Part shown: positions 13,966 through 22,606 of the stretch, one piece after another | Position numbering within the stretch: the first letter of the stretch is position 1 | How the letters are laid out: every line of letters begins with the position of its first letter | From: an uncultured Collinsella sp. | GTDB lineage: Bacteria > Actinomycetota > Coriobacteriia > Coriobacteriales > Coriobacteriaceae | Direction of reading: 5' to 3' | Length of the DNA stretch: 44,550 nucleotides | Assembly: GCA_902470345.1 (NCBI GenBank) | Contig: CABRGB010000008.1 | Location: 1-44,550 of the forward strand | Translations under genes and position numbers: made by a program | Notes under the pieces: model-generated | What the model was told of the DNA's origin: nothing | What the model saw: the letters and a program-made list of their open reading frames with translations, nothing else | The model's database searches: none

Positions 13966-15723
13966 ATGAACGAGATCAAGTGCCCGCATTGTGGCGAAGT
14001 TTTTAAGGTCGACGCGTCTGGCTATGCGGATATCGTCAAGCAAGTGCGCAATGCCGAGTTTTCGCGCGACCTGGATGAGCGTGTGAAGGCAGTCCAGCGC
14101 GAGGGCGAGCAGGCGCTTGAGCTTGAGCGCTCGCGTTCGACGGCTGCCTTGCAAAAGGCAGAGTCTCAGCGCAATGCTCAGCTTGTCGAGCAGAAGAACG
14201 CTGCGGCTCAGAAGTTGGCACAAGAGGTTGCCAAGCGCGATGCTGAACTTGCCGAGCTGCGCGCCAAGCTCGAGGGCGCCGCCACAGAGCGCGAGAGTGC
14301 AAGCCAGCGCGCGGCGGTTGAGGCCCGCGCCGACGCTCAAAAGGAGAATGCCGAGCTTCAGCGCGAGATCGACAATTTGCGTGCACAGCTGGGACGCAAG
14401 GATGACGAAGCCAAGCTTGCCGAGGCTTCGGTGCGCAATGCCGTTCAAAATGATTTAGCCACGCGCGATGCGCAGATTGTCGAATTGCGGGCAAAGCTCT
14501 CCGCAGCGGACAAGGCCCAGGAGATGGCGCTTGCCGCCGCCGCGGCCGAGTCGCAGCGTGAGCTTGATGCCGCTCGCAGCGAGGCCGAGCGCGCGCTTGC
14601 TGACTACCGCGCAACGGTACAGGAGAAGCTTTCCGCCGCAAAGGCACAGTCTGAGCAAGAGGCCGAGGGCCTGCGCGCCCAACTGCGCGAGCAGGAACTG
14701 ATGGCAAAAATGAACCTTTCGGAGGCGGTCGCCGCCGCGGAGCGAGAGCGCGATGAGGCACGTGCAAAACTGACGAGCGAGCTGGCGGTGCGCGATTCTC
14801 GCGAGGAGCAAGCCAAGGCGGCACACGAGCTCGAGCTTGCGCAGGCCAAGCGCGCGAGCGATGACCTGATTCGCTACAAGGATGAAGAGATTGAGCGCCT
14901 TAAGGACATGAAGGTCCGCCTGTCCACCAAGATGGTGGGCGAGTCGCTCGAGCAGCACTGCGAGACCGAGTTTAACCGTCTGCGCATGACGGCATTTCCT
15001 AACGCGTACTTCGAGAAGGATAACGATGCGTCCGAGGGCACCAAGGGCGACTTTATCTTCCGCGAGTGCGACGCGAGCGGCAACGAGGTCATTTCGATTA
15101 TGTTCGAGATGAAAAACGAGAACGATGAGACCGCGACCAAACATAAAAACGAGGACTTCTTTAAGAAACTCGATCACGATCGTCGCCAAAAGGGCTGTGA
15201 GTACGCGGTGCTCTGCACGCTGCTCGAGCCTGAGAGCGAGCTCTATAATGCAGGGATAGTCGACGTGAGCTATCGCTACGAGAAGATGTACGTGATCCGT
15301 CCGCAGTTCTTCATTCCCATGATTACGCTTCTTCGCAATGCCGCCATGGGTTCGCTGCGCTATAAGCAGGAGCTGGCGGAATACAAGCAGCAGAACATCG
15401 ACGTTACGAACTTCGAAGCCAAGATGGAAAAGTTCAAGAATGATTTCGGCCGCAACTACGAGATTGCGAGTCGCAAGTTCCAAACGGCAATCGATGAGAT
15501 CGACAAGACGATTAGCCATCTGCAGAAAACCAAGGAGGCATTGCTGTCCTCCGAGAACAACCTGCGCCTAGCCAACAAGAAGGCCGACGATCTTACCATT
15601 CGCAAGCTCACGTGGGGCAACAAGACCATGAAGGCGGCGTTTGACGAGGCGCGCGGGGCTGCGCCAGAGACAAACGATGAGCTCGCCGAGGCGGATTCGT
15701 ATGAGGTCGAGGATGCCGAGTAA
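13966..15723 (+). CDS. DUF2130 protein: zinc-ribbon-like start, long coiled coil, nuclease-fold domain
   Basis: 585 aa. The start MNEIKCPHCGEVFKVD has one CxxC pair. Residues about 30-310 are a highly charged Ala/Glu/Lys/Arg coiled coil. The DUF2130 region (about 310-545) has VGESLEQHCETEFNRLRMTAF, TKGDFIFRE, IMFEMKNEND and a final helical segment (quoted in pieces). DUF2130 is thought to have a restriction-endonuclease-like fold; KGDFIF and FEMKNE supply the Asp and Glu-x-Lys expected there. The architecture resembles RmuC-type proteins; function is unknown. GAGGAGC precedes the ATG. Single gene with a bidirectional terminator. Confidence 0.85.
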   Translation: MNEIKCPHCGEVFKVDASGYADIVKQVRNAEFSRDLDERVKAVQREGEQALELERSRSTAALQKAESQRNAQLVEQKNAAAQKLAQEVAKRDAELAELRAKLEGAATERESASQRAAVEARADAQKENAELQREIDNLRAQLGRKDDEAKLAEASVRNAVQNDLATRDAQIVELRAKLSAADKAQEMALAAAAAESQRELDAARSEAERALADYRATVQEKLSAAKAQSEQEAEGLRAQLREQELMAKMNLSEAVAAAERERDEARAKLTSELAVRDSREEQAKAAHELELAQAKRASDDLIRYKDEEIERLKDMKVRLSTKMVGESLEQHCETEFNRLRMTAFPNAYFEKDNDASEGTKGDFIFRECDASGNEVISIMFEMKNENDETATKHKNEDFFKKLDHDRRQKGCEYAVLCTLLEPESELYNAGIVDVSYRYEKMYVIRPQFFIPMITLLRNAAMGSLRYKQELAEYKQQNIDVTNFEAKMEKFKNDFGRNYEIASRKFQTAIDEIDKTISHLQKTKEALLSSENNLRLANKKADDLTIRKLTWGNKTMKAAFDEARGAAPETNDELAEADSYEVEDAE

Positions 15724-15742
15724 GGCATAGCGTATAGTGCAA

Positions 15743-15780
15743 AAGCGGGGCCGTTGGCAATATTGCGAACGGCCCCGCTT
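15743..15780. terminator. Bidirectional terminator between convergent genes
   Basis: AAGCGGGGCCGTT (15743-15755) and AACGGCCCCGCTT (15768-15780) form a perfect 13-bp stem with a 12-nt loop. TTCGTTTTG follows on the plus strand, and TTTTGC on the minus. It separates the DUF2130 gene from the helicase stop at 15803. Confidence 0.85.
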
Positions 15781-15802
15781 CGTTTTGTTCCAGTATGTTC
15801 GG

Positions 15803-18484
15803 CTAGCCCTCGAGCAGGTCCTCGATAAAGCCGACGCGGTAGTTTTTGAAGATGACCTCGCCGCCGTCTTGCGTGGCGTCCAGATCGACATCGCCCATGA
15901 TGCCAAAGTCGTGGTCGCCATCCTCGTCGGCAAAGATCTGGTGCACGTGCCACACGTGTGCGGTCTTCTCATCGGATTCGTCGATGGAAAACATCGCGGC
16001 GCTGCGGGCATCTCCGTCGGTGAGGATCTCCTCGTGCTGCTCATGGTAGGCGTCGAGCGCCTTTTGCCAGCGGATCTCGCTCATGCCCCAGTCGTCGTCG
16101 AGCTCGCCCAGGTCGCGAACGTGCTCGCGGGCGGCAAGGGTCACGCGGCGGAAGAGTGCGTTGCGAACCAACAGCGTGCAGCCTCGGCGGTCCGCCACGA
16201 CCTCGTTGATGCCTTGTGGCGGCGCGGCATCGAGGGCTGCCGGGTTGCCGGCGTTCTCCCACTCGTCCACCAGGCTCGAGTCCACCGAGCGCACCACAAA
16301 GCCCAGCCACGAGATAATGTCGCGCAGGCGCTCGTCGCGCTTCTCGATGGGTACGGTGCGGTCGAGAGAACGGTAGGCCTCTGCCAGGTAGCGCAGCAAA
16401 ATGCCTTCGGAGCGGGCGATGCCGAGCTTTTGGATATAGCCCTTAAAGCCGCTCGCGCTCTCCAGCATGTCGCGCAGGACGCTCTTGGGAGAGAGCTGGT
16501 AGTCGTTTGCCCACGGTACTTCCTGGCAGTACTTGTCAAAAGCGGCATCGAGCAAATCCTCGAGCGGCTTTTCGTACGTGACGTCCTGAATGCGCTCCAA
16601 GCGCTCCTCATACTCGATGCCGTCAGCCTTCATTTCGGCCATCGCGCGGTCGCGCGCGGCGCGCTCCTGTGCGCGCAGCACCTGCTTGGGATCCTCGAGC
16701 GTTGCCTCGACCATCGAGATCAGATCCATGGTATAGGCCTCGTTCTCGGGGTCGAGCAGCTCCAACGCGGCAAGCAAGAACGGCGAGAGCGGCTGATCGA
16801 GTGCGAAGTCCTCGGGCAGATCGACCGTCAGCGCATAGTCGATGTCTGGTGCGGCGTCAGTCGGGGCGTCAGGCGCGGGCGGCACCTCGGTGCGAACGAC
16901 GACGCCGGAATCGATGAGCGTGGCGAAGATTTCGTCGGCGCGAACCTCGAGCTTAGCCTTTTCCTCGGAAGTCTGCAGGCTCGTCTCGATGAGGTCGTGT
17001 ACGCGGGCTCGGGCATCGCCGCCCTGCTCGACCACGCTAATCACCATGGAGTGCGTGATGCGCAGGCGCGGCTTGAGCGTCTCGGGCTGCGTCTCAATCA
17101 GACGCTCAAAGGTCTGCTTGTTCCAGGTGACAAAACCCTCGGGGGCCTTTTTCTTTTTAATCTTACGGAGTTTTTTGGGGTCGTCGCCCGCCTTGGCCAT
17201 GAGCTTGGCGTTCTCGATCTCGTGCTCCGGGGCCTCGGCGATGACCATGCCCTCGGTATCGAAGCCCGAGCGGCCGGCGCGGCCGGCTATCTGATGGAAC
17301 TCGCGGGCGCGCAGGCGACGCATCTTGTAGCCGTCGAACTTGGTGAGCGCAGTGAGAACCACGGTGTGGATGGGCACGTTGATACCGACGCCGAGTGTGT
17401 CGGTGCCGCAAATGACGGGCAGTAGGCCCTGCTGCGCCAGGCGTTCGACCAGTAGGCGATAGCGCGGCAGCATACCGGCGTGGTGCACGCCGACGCCGCA
17501 GCCAAGCAAACGCTTGAGGATCTTGCCGAAGGCCGTCGAGAAGCTCGTGCCCTTGGCCGCCTCCTTGATGGCCTCGCGCTGCTCCTTGCTGGCAATGCCA
17601 AAGTTGGCGAGCGACTGTGCCGTCGCAAGGGCGGCATCCTGGCTAAAGTGCACGATATAGAGCGGGGCCTCTCCGCCGCGCATCGCGAGCTCGACGGTGC
17701 CCTCGAGGGAGGTCGTCACGTAGTCGTAGCTCAGCGGCACGGGGCGTGGGGCATCGACGACCAAGTCGCAGGTAGCGCCGGTGTGTTCCTCGAGTGAGGC
17801 GGCGATGGCAGTGACATCGCCGAGCGTGGCGCTCATGAGCATGAATTGCGTGTGAGGCAGGGTGAGCAGTGGCACCTGCCAGGCCCAGCCGCGGTCGGGG
17901 TCGGCAAAATAGTGGAACTCGTCCATGGCGACGCAGCCCACGTCGGCGCCCTCGCCCTCGCGCAGTGCATCGTTGGCAAGGATTTCTGCCGTGCAGCAGA
18001 TGACGGGCGCCTTGGTGTTGATATGCGTGTCGCCGGTGATCATGCCGACGTTATCGCGGCCGAGCACCTGCACAAGGTCGAAAAACTTTTCGCTGACCAG
18101 AGCCTTGATGGGGGCCGTGTAATAACAGCGCTTGCCCTGTGCCATGCCCATAAAGAGCATGCCTAGCGCGACAAGCGACTTGCCCGATCCGGTCGGCGTT
18201 CCCAAAATGACATGGTCACCGGCGGCTAGATCCATGAGGGCCTCTTCCTGGTGGTCCCACAGCTCAATACCGCGGTCGCTTGTCCATTCAAAGAAGCGTT
18301 CGAAGGCCTGATCGGGCGTGAGCCATGGTTCGGGCTCGCTACCATCCTCGGGCTCCCACCAGGTGGGGGAGAGCGCGCCGAGCGAGCCGAATTCGGCTTC
18401 GGTTCCCGTGCCGCCCGAGAACGAGCTGGCGGCGCCGGCGCCAGAAACGGTGCTGGCGGAAGTATCTGTCGTGGTCTGTGCCAT
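15803..18484 (-). CDS. Ski2-like DEXH-box RNA helicase with DUF3516 C-terminal region
   Basis: 893 aa. All SF2 motifs can be read: Walker A GTPTGSGKS, DEFH box in MDEFHYF, SATLGD, GVHHAGMLPRYR, GTDTLGVGINVP and QIAGRAGRSGFDTEG. A basic patch KKLRKIKKKK follows the helicase core, then a long alpha-helical DUF3516 region. Relatives occur across Actinobacteria and are presumed to unwind RNA in processing or decay, by analogy with Mtr4/Ski2. I chose start 18484 (MAQTTTDTS), with GAGAAAG upstream; the in-frame extension to 18643 runs through repeat copy 3 and is not coding. Confidence 0.92.
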   Translation of the reverse strand: MAQTTTDTSASTVSGAGAASSFSGGTGTEAEFGSLGALSPTWWEPEDGSEPEPWLTPDQAFERFFEWTSDRGIELWDHQEEALMDLAAGDHVILGTPTGSGKSLVALGMLFMGMAQGKRCYYTAPIKALVSEKFFDLVQVLGRDNVGMITGDTHINTKAPVICCTAEILANDALREGEGADVGCVAMDEFHYFADPDRGWAWQVPLLTLPHTQFMLMSATLGDVTAIAASLEEHTGATCDLVVDAPRPVPLSYDYVTTSLEGTVELAMRGGEAPLYIVHFSQDAALATAQSLANFGIASKEQREAIKEAAKGTSFSTAFGKILKRLLGCGVGVHHAGMLPRYRLLVERLAQQGLLPVICGTDTLGVGINVPIHTVVLTALTKFDGYKMRRLRAREFHQIAGRAGRSGFDTEGMVIAEAPEHEIENAKLMAKAGDDPKKLRKIKKKKAPEGFVTWNKQTFERLIETQPETLKPRLRITHSMVISVVEQGGDARARVHDLIETSLQTSEEKAKLEVRADEIFATLIDSGVVVRTEVPPAPDAPTDAAPDIDYALTVDLPEDFALDQPLSPFLLAALELLDPENEAYTMDLISMVEATLEDPKQVLRAQERAARDRAMAEMKADGIEYEERLERIQDVTYEKPLEDLLDAAFDKYCQEVPWANDYQLSPKSVLRDMLESASGFKGYIQKLGIARSEGILLRYLAEAYRSLDRTVPIEKRDERLRDIISWLGFVVRSVDSSLVDEWENAGNPAALDAAPPQGINEVVADRRGCTLLVRNALFRRVTLAAREHVRDLGELDDDWGMSEIRWQKALDAYHEQHEEILTDGDARSAAMFSIDESDEKTAHVWHVHQIFADEDGDHDFGIMGDVDLDATQDGGEVIFKNYRVGFIEDLLEG

Positions 18485-18606
18485 GTGGTTGCTTTCTCTC
18501 GCCGTTTGTCCGCCAACTATTATGGCGTAGCAGCGGCGCGGGGTGCCAGCGCGCGAGAAAATGCAGGAAATGGGCGTTCTGCCCGGCCGTTTGGTGCGGT
18601 TGCCAA

Positions 18607-18729
18607 CTAAGTGAGTAGACTTTTTGCGATGTCGCGAGCACATGGCTTTTGCACAAGGGCTCTACCTGCGGTTTTATTTTTCGCTACGCGGGTTGTGCTT
18701 GGCTATTGCAAAAAAGTCTACTCACTTAG
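18607..18729. repeat. Repeat element R, copy 3
   Basis: CTAAGTGAGTAGACTTTTT (18607-18625) and its exact complement (18711-18729) are perfect 19-bp terminal inverted repeats. Length is 123 bp, the same as copy 2. The interior is more diverged but keeps GGCTTTTGCACAAG and CTACCTGCGGTTTT, comparable to GGCNGTTTTGNANCAAG and TACCTGCGG in the other copies. Here it lies between the helicase start and trmB end, in no gene. Confidence 0.88.
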
Positions 18730-18794
18730 GCTTGAGGGTCGTTCGCCGGTGCCTATTCGCGCTTGTTTGCCGACGTCGCGACCATCAGAAGCCC

Positions 18795-19634
18795 CTAGGA
18801 CTCTTGCGGCAGGCGCTTCTTGCCTTTGCGGGCGCGGTTTCTAAAGTTCTCGACGGCCTCTTCCATGCCCAGAGGTACATAGGTGAGCGCATCGAGGTTT
18901 TCGGGCAGGTAGCAGGCAAGGCTTTGCTCCTGCGCGCGGCCCGCCGCGAGCTGTTCATCGCTAGGCCGCGCGTCGGGTGTGGCGCAAATGCCATAGACGA
19001 CGGCACCCATCTCGCGCGTGCGGCATTCATATTCGGTCTCGGGATGCTCGGGATGGTCGCGGCGGACGTCGTCACTTACCCAAAGCGTGTCGTAGCCTGC
19101 CGCGGCAAACTGTCCCAGGGCGTAATCGCGCAACGGCTTGCTGTCGGTGCGCAGCGTGACGGTAGCGCCGGCTGAAAAGAGCGGGCGGTAGAGCATCAGA
19201 TGGTCGACATGGACGAGTCGTTTTTTGGCGTACTTGGCCTTGGGCTGTGGCGTGGGAAAGTTAATGGTGATGGCATCGAGCTCGCCTGCGGCAAACAGCT
19301 GCGGCAGCGATTTGGCGCCTCGGGGCAGGACGAGTGCGTTGGACAGCTCCTGCTCGCAGATTTTCTGTGCGGCATAGGCGATGCAGATGGGCTCCTGGTC
19401 CATACCGATAAAGAGCGTGTTTGGCTCGTGGGCCGCGCGCTCTACAAGGTACGTTCCCTTGCCACAGCCAAGATCCAGGTGAAGGTGTTCGAAGGGCTTG
19501 CCGCCTGCGGGCGCACAGGCCTCGCGCCAATCTCCGGCATAGGCCTCGGGGTTCGTCTCAATCGCATCGGCGTAGCGCTCCAGGCGCTCCTCGAGCACAA
19601 AGTTCTTAGGCGTGCGAACGTGGACGGCTCCCAT
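18795..19634 (-). CDS. trmB: TrmB-like tRNA (guanine-N7)-methyltransferase, variant
   Basis: 279 aa; predicted to methylate G46 of tRNA using SAM. The N-terminus (PKNFVLEERLERY), the SAM site HLDLGCGKGTYLVERA, FIGMDQEPICIAYAAQKI, then TLRTDSKPLRDYALGQF follow TrmB order. The catalytic loop is unusual: FPTPQPKAKYAKKRLVH where the family has FPDPWPK...KRR, so the conserved Asp and Trp are Thr and Gln. The C-terminus carries about 50 extra residues ending in a basic run (RNRARKGKKR). AAGGAG precedes the ATG. Downstream of the Trm9-like gene on the same strand, with a 118-bp gap. Confidence 0.85.
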   Translation of the reverse strand: MGAVHVRTPKNFVLEERLERYADAIETNPEAYAGDWREACAPAGGKPFEHLHLDLGCGKGTYLVERAAHEPNTLFIGMDQEPICIAYAAQKICEQELSNALVLPRGAKSLPQLFAAGELDAITINFPTPQPKAKYAKKRLVHVDHLMLYRPLFSAGATVTLRTDSKPLRDYALGQFAAAGYDTLWVSDDVRRDHPEHPETEYECRTREMGAVVYGICATPDARPSDEQLAAGRAQEQSLACYLPENLDALTYVPLGMEEAVENFRNRARKGKKRLPQES

Positions 19635-19690
19635 GAGGCTCCTTGGTCATAAGTATGGAACGCATAGCTGCACGTTCCGTCAATGGATTG

Positions 19691-19715
19691 AAAAAGGGCG
19701 GGCATAGTTTGCCCG
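19691..19715 (-). terminator. Likely terminator of the Trm9-like gene
   Basis: On the minus strand CGGGCA and TGCCCG pair around a 5-nt loop, followed after three C by TTTTT. It lies about 40 bases after the stop codon at 19753 and would separate that gene from trmB. Confidence 0.6.
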
Positions 19716-19752
19716 GAAGATGCGGTGCGGCTCGGCGGCGAGTCGTCGATGC

Positions 19753-20625
19753 CTACAGGCGCTTGAGAATCACATAGCGGTTGAGCTCGCCGCTACGACC
19801 GTCGGCATGGAAGCGCTCAAGCTCACGCACGGGGACCTCGCCGCTCTTGTAGAACGTACGGACGCCGCGCACCAGGTCGGTGATCTGCTGATCGTCAAAG
19901 TGATGGCAATAGCGGTAGGCGTGGCGGTCGTTTTGCCAGCCAATGAGGTGGTCGCCGGCTTCAAACTGGGCGGAATCGTAACCCTCAAACGGCGGGGTGA
20001 GCTCGGCGCGGGCTTCGGCGCGAACAGCCTTGCGCGCCATGCGCTCGTCGTTCATAAACTCCCAAAAGCTGATGGCGATGATGCCGCCCGGGCGCGTCTG
20101 CCGCACCAGGGCGTCGAGCACGCGTACACGGTACTCGCACGACGGCACATGGTGCATAAAGCCAAAGCAGACCGAGATGTCGGCGAGCGGGGCGTCGAAA
20201 AGCACGTCGGGCGTCTCGGCGGGGTTGAGCTTCATAAGGGCGTCGAGCACGTCGAGTTCCTGGAAGTGCAGGTTGGGAATGCGCAGGGCGTGACCGCGTG
20301 CATCGATGGCCAGGTCTTGGCACGAGTCGACGCCATAGAACTCAAACGGGCAGCTGGCGTCTGCCGAGGGGTTTGCGCCATCGACGCCCTTGGCGGCAAG
20401 TGCGCCGCCGGCGGCAAAGTTTTCGAATCGCATGTTGCCGCAGGCAAGATCGAAGACGCGGACGGGATGCTCGATCGTGGCGACGTCGAGCTGCCCGAGC
20501 GCGATGTCCATGGTGCGCACCCAGCCGGGCCACGGGGCCTGGCGCGTATCGGAAAAGGAGGCGGAGTGCTCGCGATAGAACGTGTTGTTGAGCTGGATGA
20601 GCGATGAGGCGAAATCGCGGTTCAC
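19753..20625 (-). CDS. Trm9/ALKBH8-like SAM methyltransferase, candidate tRNA wobble-uridine carboxymethyl esterase-forming enzyme
   Basis: About 290 aa. FYREHSASFSDTRQAPWPGW matches the Trm9 signature (FS-TR--PWP). Then come the SAM motif VFDLACGNMRF, FYGVDSCQDL, the double His in GFMHHV, and RQTRPGGIIAISFWEF. The end has GDHLIGWQND, YRYCHHFDDQQITDL (Trm9: RYYH-F) and NRYVILKRL. Trm9 and ALKBH8 methylate cm5U34 of tRNA in eukaryotes. An Elp3, which makes the cm5U precursor, is encoded 2 kb away. I prefer the GTG start at 20625, with GGAGGGAG upstream; an ATG at 20673 is also in frame. The enzyme class is well supported; the tRNA role in this organism is inference. Confidence 0.78.
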   Translation of the reverse strand: MNRDFASSLIQLNNTFYREHSASFSDTRQAPWPGWVRTMDIALGQLDVATIEHPVRVFDLACGNMRFENFAAGGALAAKGVDGANPSADASCPFEFYGVDSCQDLAIDARGHALRIPNLHFQELDVLDALMKLNPAETPDVLFDAPLADISVCFGFMHHVPSCEYRVRVLDALVRQTRPGGIIAISFWEFMNDERMARKAVRAEARAELTPPFEGYDSAQFEAGDHLIGWQNDRHAYRYCHHFDDQQITDLVRGVRTFYKSGEVPVRELERFHADGRSGELNRYVILKRL

Positions 20626-20892
20626 GGCGCGGAACTCCCTCCGTTGGCGGTGCGGAATAAACAGTACGACCATACTACCGTTAACGCAGCAACGGGGACA
20701 ACCAAGCTACGGGTCATTGCTTTGTTTGGACACATTTCCGCAGCTCATATGCACTCGCAACCGCCGGTTGTCAAAAATCTCACTAGAATAGGTGGCATGC
20801 TTTTGGCGGTGGCGGATACATTTTTAACTGTGCAAGGCGCCTTTAGAACAAAAACGGTCCGGCGGCACGGCTGGCATCACATAGGAGGAACC

Positions 20893-21609
20893 ATGAATGT
20901 AGAAACTGCGCAGCGGCTCGCCGACCTTCGTCGCAGCAAGGGTTTTAGCCAAGAAGGGCTGGCGCGAAAGCTGGGGCTGTCGCGCCAGGCGGTCAGTAAA
21001 TGGGAGCGTGCAGAGAGCTCGCCCGATACCGAGAACCTGATCTCGCTCGCCAAGCTCTACGGTGTGAGCCTGGACGAGCTGCTCAATCCGAGCGATGAGA
21101 TTGAGGACGATATCGAGTTTGAGAACGAGGACCGCGCCCGCCAGCGCGAGGCCGAGGCAGCAGAGCGCGCACGCACCCATGAGGCGGCGGCACGAGCTAC
21201 CGAGGCGGCAACACAGGCGAGTGACGCCGCCGCCAAGGCGGCGCAAGCGGCAAGTTGGAGTGCGCAGGCCGCCAATGCCGCGACGGCGCAGGCGACGAGT
21301 GGCGGCGCAGTTGGCTCGACTCCGGTGAAGGGCCCGTTCCAGTCGTTCCCGTATTGGGCCGTGTGTTGGCTGCTGTTCTTTTTGCTGATGTTCCTGTTTG
21401 GTGCCGGCCCCTTTGCCGCGCTGATCTTCTTCACGATTCCCATCTATCACTGGGTGGCGCGTGCGCTCGATGGTGATTGGGCGCGTGGAGATATTCAGGT
21501 TGGTCCGGCGCCGGTGGCGGCTAGGGCTCAGAATACTTCCGCTTCAGTTGATACTGACGTGGCTACCGCGACCACCGCTGAGCCGATCGCCAAAGAGGGT
21601 GATGAATGA
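20893..21609 (+). CDS. XRE-family regulator anchored in the membrane
   Basis: 238 aa. Residues 1-62 are a Cro/C1-type helix-turn-helix (LADLRRSKGFSQEGLARKLG, LSRQAVSKWE). Residues about 75-135 are an Ala/Glu-rich helix, and about 154-187 form one or two transmembrane segments (WLLFFLLMFLFGAGPF). AGGAGG precedes ATG 20893. The next gene overlaps its stop (ATGATGA), so the pair is translationally coupled. DNA-binding domains tied to membrane segments are typical of envelope-stress or surface sensing. The 267-bp gap upstream, shared with the divergent methyltransferase, shows no clear promoter by eye. Confidence 0.85.
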   Translation: MNVETAQRLADLRRSKGFSQEGLARKLGLSRQAVSKWERAESSPDTENLISLAKLYGVSLDELLNPSDEIEDDIEFENEDRARQREAEAAERARTHEAAARATEAATQASDAAAKAAQAASWSAQAANAATAQATSGGAVGSTPVKGPFQSFPYWAVCWLLFFLLMFLFGAGPFAALIFFTIPIYHWVARALDGDWARGDIQVGPAPVAARAQNTSASVDTDVATATTAEPIAKEGDE

Positions 21610-22508
21610 TGAAGCTTTCGCATGAATCCAAGGTACGCTTGGGCGTTGGCATCGGAGCGTTTGTGCTCATCATCGGGCTTGTTTTTGGCGTTTCGCGGAC
21701 TTTGATTCATTTTGATGGCCCGTGGGATCTCGACGATGTTATACCCGGCTTGTCCGGTATGGACGATGTGGTTGATGACGACGATTTTATGAACGATAGC
21801 GGTAACTATTCCGCTCGGCCTCAGCAGCTTTCGTGTACGACCTTTGATGCTGATGAGTTTCGCTACCTCGATTTCGATATCGATGCGGCTACGGTGGACG
21901 TCAAGGTTGTTGATGGCAACAAGGCTCGCGTTATCGAGCGGGGACGCGTTGCCAATGGTATGGATGCCTCCAAGGCCGCGACGCAGAACATCGCATCCGT
22001 CGAGGACTCGACGCTCAAGGTTTCTCAGTTTGGAAGTGATGACGGTAAGGCAATTGACCGCTCGGTTACGGTTGAACTGCCGCGCCGTGTTGCCGAACAT
22101 CTGAAGGGAGTCAACGCGCACGTGGGCTCGGGTGATCTGCAGATTGCCGGTGTCATCTGTGATGGTTTCGACCTTTTCCTGGGTGCGGGAGATGTAGAGT
22201 TTACGGGCAGCGTGACTGATGCGCTCAGCGCTGAGGTCGGTTCGGGCGATGTGACGTTCGAGCTCTACCAGGCCCCCGCGAAGTCGATGGACGTGAGTGT
22301 GGGCTCGGGCGATGTGGAGATGACGGTTCCGAACTCTACGGGCTTTAAGGCGAGCCTCACCTTGGGCAGCGGCGACTTTGAGAGCGATTTCCTCCCGCTT
22401 GACTACGACGGCGAGACCATTTTGAATCTTGAATTCGATAATGGCGATAAGTCCGCCACGTATCGTTTTGAGGTTGGTTCGGGTGACATGTCATTTGATT
22501 CAGAGTGA
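21606..22508 (+). CDS. Membrane-anchored DUF4097 (beta-solenoid, GSGD-repeat) protein
   Basis: 300 aa. One N-terminal transmembrane segment (VGIGAFVLIIGLVFG) is followed by an acidic stretch and a beta-repeat domain. The motif GSGD/GAGD recurs six times at about 20-residue spacing (GSGDLQIAG, GAGDVEFTG, GSGDVTFEL, GSGDVEMTV, GSGDFESDF, GSGDMSFDS), as in DUF4097/DUF2807 auto-transporter-like beta-helices. Topology puts the repeats outside. It overlaps the XRE gene by 4 bases; such pairs probably sense or respond to envelope conditions. Confidence 0.85.
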   Translation: MMKLSHESKVRLGVGIGAFVLIIGLVFGVSRTLIHFDGPWDLDDVIPGLSGMDDVVDDDDFMNDSGNYSARPQQLSCTTFDADEFRYLDFDIDAATVDVKVVDGNKARVIERGRVANGMDASKAATQNIASVEDSTLKVSQFGSDDGKAIDRSVTVELPRRVAEHLKGVNAHVGSGDLQIAGVICDGFDLFLGAGDVEFTGSVTDALSAEVGSGDVTFELYQAPAKSMDVSVGSGDVEMTVPNSTGFKASLTLGSGDFESDFLPLDYDGETILNLEFDNGDKSATYRFEVGSGDMSFDSE

Positions 22509-22554
22509 CGGGCGGTTATCGAAGACTTATAAACCATAGCTGCGCTGTTTGATG

Positions 22555-22589
22555 AAGGCGCCGAAGCCGAGGTCGGCTCCGGCGCCTTT
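22555..22589 (+). terminator. Intrinsic terminator after the XRE/DUF4097 pair
   Basis: AAGGCGCCG plus AGCCGA pair with TCGGCT plus CGGCGCCTT in a 15-bp stem with one bulge and a short loop, followed by TACCTTT. It lies 18 bases before the elp3 start, so it separates or attenuates the two units. Confidence 0.75.
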
Positions 22590-22606
22590 ACCTTTACAAT
22601 GGGGAC

